Assembly (NCBI RefSeq): GCF_009183655.1
Contig: NZ_WEIO01000006.1
Span: 1 to 64,000, forward strand
Direction of reading: 5' to 3'
Origin: Bacillus aerolatus
GTDB lineage: Bacteria > Bacillota > Bacilli > Bacillales > Domibacillaceae
DNA: 64,000 nt
How positions within the stretch are numbered: the first letter of the stretch is position 1; each line of letters opens with the position of its first letter. Made by a program: the position numbers and the translations under genes. The notes below the pieces were generated by a model. The model was not told the origin of the DNA, searched no databases, and was given only the letters and a program-made list of their open reading frames with translations. This document shows, one piece after another, positions 61,428-64,000 of this stretch.

Positions 61428-61565
61428 TTGGAGAAAATGATACAACCAGCTTATCGGTGTTTATTGTTATATACATCTAAGATTAAAGCTAATCGTTACC
61501 CGTCTTGCTGCTTATTACATACATTCCAGCGATTTCAACTTTTTCACCGGATGTGCTCGGCGTAA
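61428..61565 (+). CDS. Possible small peptide, 45 aa, weak
   Basis: AGGAGG at about 61412-61417 is followed after ten bases by a TTG-started 45-codon frame (an in-frame ATG lies at 61437). The peptide is rich in Cys, Tyr and Leu and has no recognisable family. The frame would end shortly before the large hairpin at 61604. The site is good, but the amino acid composition is not persuasive. The rest of the interval 61236-61703 shows no gene. Confidence 0.2.
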   Translation: MEKMIQPAYRCLLLYTSKIKANRYPSCCLLHTFQRFQLFHRMCSA

Positions 61566-61603
61566 AATAATGTTATAGGTGAGAAAAAATTTATACTATA
61601 CAT

Positions 61604-61668
61604 AAAAAAGCCTCCGTATATCGTTACGCCCAAAATTGTACGGGCGCATGATTATACGGAAGCTTTTT
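61604..61668. terminator. Large hairpin terminator of the sspP operon
   Basis: AAAAAGCCTCCGTATA pairs with TATACGGAAGCTTTTT with one mismatch, and an inner CGCCC/GGGCG stem extends it. On the minus strand it is followed by six Ts and lies about 36 bases after the sspP stop. It is symmetric enough to stop transcription from the plus strand too. Confidence 0.88.
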
Positions 61669-61703
61669 CTGCGTTTGATAATAAGTGCCAAAGAGGCTAA
61701 GGG

Positions 61704-61826
61704 TTACATATCATGTCCACTGTTTTTCTTTTGCCGTGAGTGGTTTTTGTTTTTAACTTTATGAGAACCACTCAGCGGCTGTGGCTGGCCGGTCGTGCTA
61801 TTTGACTTTGAAGAATTTTTACTCAT
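61704..61826 (-). CDS. sspP: Small acid-soluble spore protein P (SspP)
   Basis: The 40-residue product has [20 protein letters not shown] and ends HDM, which matches SspP of B. subtilis closely from memory. B. subtilis SspP is about 48 residues; the N-terminal part is shorter here. SASP-P is a minor spore-core protein made in the forespore. An AGGAG lies about ten bases before the ATG. It is the last of three small genes on this strand and shows that the organism is a spore former. Confidence 0.9.
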   Translation of the reverse strand: MSKNSSKSNSTTGQPQPLSGSHKVKNKNHSRQKKNSGHDM

Positions 61827-61856
61827 TAATAAACAACTCCTCTACATCAGATTCAG

Positions 61857-62060
61857 TCAGCTGTATTCATTTCTTTGAGTCGATTGTTCGATTTGCCGCA
61901 GTCTTTTTTGCATTTCGTTCAACTGTTTTTGCTCCGCCAATGTAGAATTCGCAAAAGCGGAGGAAAGACTGTTTTTCGCGATCGCAATATTTTCATTCGT
62001 GGCGCTGGTGACTGCCTGATCGACAAATATTTTTGCTTCTTGGAAGAGTTTATTCCCCAT
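61857..62060 (-). CDS. DUF3813 family small protein
   Basis: The 67-residue helical protein has MGNKLFQEAKIFVDQAVTSA, AKNSLSSAFANSTLAEQKQL and EMQKRLRQIEQS. I recognise these as DUF3813, a family of unknown function in Bacillus. Its ATG abuts the stop codon of the gene upstream, and its GGAGG site lies inside that gene's end, so the two are translated together. It belongs to the operon that ends with sspP, which suggests forespore or spore expression. Confidence 0.85.
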   Translation of the reverse strand: MGNKLFQEAKIFVDQAVTSATNENIAIAKNSLSSAFANSTLAEQKQLNEMQKRLRQIEQSTQRNEYS

Positions 62061-62225
62061 TTAAAATCCTCCAAGCGTCATATTAGGATTTTCTTCTGTA
62101 TTCTCGTTTGAATATTGGGCTTCTGCTTCAGAGTAAGTCATGCGGTAAGGGAAGAGCTCGTCATGCTTAGAAACTGAATCTTTGCCTTGTTGAACAAAAC
62201 GTTTCGATTTATTGCTTTTTCCCAT
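62061..62225 (-). CDS. Small protein of 54 aa, first gene of the sspP operon
   Basis: I do not recognise this protein. It begins MGKSNKSKRFVQQGKDSVS, a basic head rather like other small spore proteins, then becomes acidic (EAEAQYSNENTEENPN) and ends LGGF. The ATG follows GGAGGG by seven bases. It is the first of three tightly packed genes ending with sspP. It may therefore be a spore component, but this is inference from context. An inverted repeat (GCACAGA and TCTGTGC) lies in the leader before it. Confidence 0.75.
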   Translation of the reverse strand: MGKSNKSKRFVQQGKDSVSKHDELFPYRMTYSEAEAQYSNENTEENPNMTLGGF

Positions 62226-62377
62226 TATTCATCCCTCCGAAGTTTTAGCTTATTAGCACAGAAGGTCTCTGTGCCATTACTATTTTGTCTCAAAATTTTA
62301 TTTATATGAAGTGAATAAAATGGATGAATGAAAAAATGTTTTTATTTGCAAGTATAATTTTGAATCGAATGGTTATC

Positions 62378-62564
62378 ATAACTAAGGCAAGGAACGAAAA
62401 ACTCCAATGGGGTGATGGCTTTGGACGCATATCGTACTAACCCAGAAACGGGATTCTCAGTAATCATCATCATGTAAATGAGGTGTTTGTCGGAGAACAG
62501 GTACATGTCGTATAAACCATTTGAACTTCTTGCATAATGACGGTGCGCCAATCGGCGTGCCGTT
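62378..62564 (+). repeat. Tandem direct repeat, copy 1
   Basis: About 187 bases beginning ATAACTAAGGCAAGG are repeated with a period of 259 bases in copy 2. Identity is high by eye, apart from a small variable part near 62459-62470. Each copy contains the same short coding-like segment and ends in a terminator hairpin with the same loop AATC. Confidence 0.9.
62415..62515 (+). pseudogene. Broken mini-gene, copy 1 (one base short)
   Basis: The frame from ATG 62415 (or TTG 62421) reads MALDAYRTNPETGFS, then runs into a stop. The conserved 3' part HHVNEVFVGEQVHVV is in another frame. If the joint were 12 bases, the frame would be continuous; here it is 11 (TCAGTAATCAT). A GGGGTGAT sequence lies at the start. 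Between the copies most coding differences are synonymous (GAA/GAG, GGA/GGC) or conservative (His/Tyr, Val/Ile), so it was probably a protein-coding mini-gene of about 35 residues. Confidence 0.55.
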
Positions 62565-62575
62565 TCTTCTTTTTT
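62540..62575 (+). terminator. Terminator of repeat copy 1
   Basis: ACGGTGCGCC pairs with GGCGTGCCGT around AATC, using two G-U pairs, followed by TTCTTCTTTTTT. The same hairpin in copy 2 has Watson-Crick pairs at those positions, so the structure is conserved. Confidence 0.85.
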
Positions 62576-62673
62576 GCGGACTAAATAAGCTGATTTTTTT
62601 ATTTTGGGGGTATAAACTTTTTGAAAAATGAACATGATAACTAAGGCAAGGGACGAAAAACTCCAATGGGGTG

Positions 62674-62776
62674 ATGGCTTTGGACGCATATCGTACTAAC
62701 CCAGAGACGGGATTCTCAATGTCAATTCCATCATGTAAATGAGGTGTTTGTCGGCGAGCAGGTATATGTCATATAA
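62674..62776 (+). pseudogene. Broken mini-gene, copy 2 (one base extra)
   Basis: The frame from ATG 62674 reads MALDAYRTNPETGFSMSIPSCK and stops. The conserved second half, HHVNEVFVGEQVYVI, continues in the next frame to the TAA at 62774. The joint is 13 bases (TCAATGTCAATTC) instead of the in-frame 12. Together with copy 1, which is one base short, this leaves both copies shifted, in opposite directions. Confidence 0.55.
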
Positions 62777-62798
62777 ACCATTTGAATTTCTTGCATAA

Positions 62799-62828
62799 AA
62801 AACGGTACGCCAATCGGCGTACCGTTTT
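62799..62828 (+). terminator. Terminator of repeat copy 2
   Basis: AAAACGGTACGCC pairs perfectly with GGCGTACCGTTTT around AATC. It is a 13-base perfect stem ending in T residues. Confidence 0.92.
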
Positions 62829-62961
62829 CTGATGTATTAATGATATCCCAAACTCATTGCAAATGGTGTACTAAATATTATTATCACGCTGACAAATATT
62901 TGTGTGAAGGGTTGCTCTGTCGGAGTTTTTCCCAAGTTATTTGATGATTCCAAAATCGGCG

Positions 62962-62989
62962 TTCTTTTTTCCTTTTTTCGTATTATAAT
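62962..62989 (+). promoter_or_regulatory. Candidate promoter of fhs
   Basis: TATAAT (62984-62989) lies 16 bases after a weak TTCTTT, and the fhs start follows 28 bases later. The rest of the interval 62829-63016 shows no gene. Confidence 0.45.
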
Positions 62990-63016
62990 GAAGAAAAAAG
63001 GAAAGCAGGAAAAGAC

Positions 63017-64000
63017 ATGACAAAAATCACAAAACTGTTGACAGATCTTGAGATTGCATCGAAAGCCGACATACGCCCGGTTAAAGAGATTGCCGAAGCA
63101 GCTGGCATTCCTGAAGAAGCAGTGGAACTGTATGGTAAGTATAAAGCGAAAATAGATGTGACGAAACTGCCGAAGAAAACATGTAACGGGAAAGTCGTTT
63201 TAGTGACTGCGATTAGTCCGACGCCGGCGGGGGAAGGAAAATCGACTGTGACGGTCGGGTTAGCAGATGCGTTGTCCCAAATAGGAGAAAAAGCGATGAT
63301 CGCCCTCCGCGAGCCGTCGCTCGGTCCTGTTATGGGGATGAAAGGCGGTGCAACGGGAGGCGGTTATTCACAAGTGCTGCCGATGGAAGAGATTAATCTG
63401 CATTTCAACGGCGACCTCCATGCGATTACAACTGCGAATAATGCCCTCAGTGCAATGATCGATAACCATCTCCATCAAGGGAACAGTTTGCAAATCGACC
63501 CGCGAAGAATTACGTGGAAAAGGGTTCTTGATATGAACGACCGGGCATTACGGAATGTGACAGTCGGATTAGGCGGGCCGGCCCACGGTGTGCCGCGCGA
63601 AGATGGTTTCGACATAACTGTTGCTTCTGAAATTATGGCGATCCTTTGCTTGGCAACAGATCTAGTGGATTTGAAGGAGCGGCTGGCACGGATCGTCATC
63701 GGTTATACATACGGAAAAGAAGCGGTGACGGTGCGGGATTTAGGAGTGGAAGGTGCATTGACCGTTTTGCTCAAAGAGGCGTTCAAGCCGAACCTTGTTC
63801 AGACGATCGAAGGCACGCCCGCCCTCATTCATGGCGGTCCTTTTGCGAATATCGCCCATGGATGCAACTCGCTCATGGCAACTAACACGGCACGAAGTCT
63901 TGCTGATATCGTTGTGACGGAAGCGGGCTTTGGCGCAGACTTAGGTGCAGAAAAGTTTATGCATATAAAAGCACGGCAAGGTAGCTTTTCACCGGACGCC
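63017..64000 (+). CDS. fhs: Formate-tetrahydrofolate ligase Fhs, 3' part outside window
   Basis: Fhs joins formate to tetrahydrofolate with ATP to give 10-formyl-THF for purine and fMet-tRNA synthesis. The window holds the first 328 residues; the family is usually about 555-560 long. Visible motifs are the ATP site [72 protein letters not shown] and [12 protein letters not shown]. The ATG at 63017 follows AGGA. The frame is open to the last base of the window. Confidence 0.96.
   Translation, partial: MTKITKLLTDLEIASKADIRPVKEIAEAAGIPEEAVELYGKYKAKIDVTKLPKKTCNGKVVLVTAISPTPAGEGKSTVTVGLADALSQIGEKAMIALREPSLGPVMGMKGGATGGGYSQVLPMEEINLHFNGDLHAITTANNALSAMIDNHLHQGNSLQIDPRRITWKRVLDMNDRALRNVTVGLGGPAHGVPREDGFDITVASEIMAILCLATDLVDLKERLARIVIGYTYGKEAVTVRDLGVEGALTVLLKEAFKPNLVQTIEGTPALIHGGPFANIAHGCNSLMATNTARSLADIVVTEAGFGADLGAEKFMHIKARQGSFSPDA

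Larger units (their letters stand above)
62637..62828 (+). repeat. Tandem direct repeat, copy 2
   Basis: Second copy of the repeated unit, 259 bases downstream of the first. It carries the same order of elements: leader, short coding-like segment and terminator hairpin. Confidence 0.9.

Noticed and set aside
62342..62689. 115-codon minus-strand frame across the tandem repeats
   Set aside because: It is only the antisense of the repeats; the coding-like substitution pattern and terminators are on the plus strand.
63475..63885. Short frames inside fhs on both strands
   Set aside because: Shadows of a clearly recognisable Fhs frame that stays open to the window end.

Overview
The window looks like a chromosomal segment of a spore-forming member of the Bacillaceae. 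The signs are Bacillus-type gene families (YfkAB, YtvI-like, DynA, DUF3243, DUF3900, DUF3813, YkgA-like), a SASP-P gene, Bacillus-style strong Shine-Dalgarno sites, a proline T-box, a TPP riboswitch and a complete des-desK-desR membrane-fluidity module. I cannot fix the genus from sequence alone. I saw no rRNA, tRNA, CRISPR array or intact insertion sequence.

Layout: 0-1.6 kb is AT-rich and nearly gene-free, with one secreted protein made only of SLH domains. 1.6-11.8 kb holds housekeeping genes: DUF3900, a MocR regulator, msrA, a YtvI-like permease, YfkAB radical SAM, an acidic lipoprotein, and proBA behind a Pro T-box, followed by a CoA-type Nudix hydrolase. 12-17.5 kb has a PAS histidine kinase, a small exported peptide, a two-gene EgtV/EgtU-type transporter and ilvE. 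17.5-26.6 kb has DUF3243, a YkuD transpeptidase, a LysR/gltS divergent pair, a tyrosine recombinase, TPP-riboswitch-thiT and opuCABCD. 26.8-36.9 kb has dynA, a CHRD protein, a MATE pump, an NlpC/P60 remnant, an amidohydrolase/membrane pair and an SDR.

37.1-47.9 kb is a nickel/urease block. A dipeptide/nickel-type ABC transporter with fused ATPases points right, ureABCEFGD points left, and a small histidine-rich duplicated protein lies between them. The logical reading is Ni uptake feeding urease maturation. The urease leader carries a terminator and a competing 9-bp pairing that looks like an attenuator.

48-57 kb has a thiolase, a SulP transporter with an ArsR-type regulator and a 32-bp palindrome at the promoter, a previously unmarked type I toxin-antitoxin locus (Hol-Tox-like 27-aa peptide plus a convergent antisense RNA), a Suv3-like helicase, a DDAH-family enzyme, a Mug-type glycosylase and a DUF456 protein. 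57-61 kb is des-desKR with its DesR operator, then a BASS-family permease. 61.6-62.2 kb is a three-gene small-protein operon ending in sspP. 62.4-62.8 kb is a tandem duplication of a tiny gene, each copy ending in its own terminator and each broken by a frameshift of opposite sign. The window ends inside fhs.

The most promising items for something undescribed are the type I toxin-antitoxin locus, the urease leader attenuator, the tandem mini-gene duplication, and the His-rich protein between the Ni transporter and urease.
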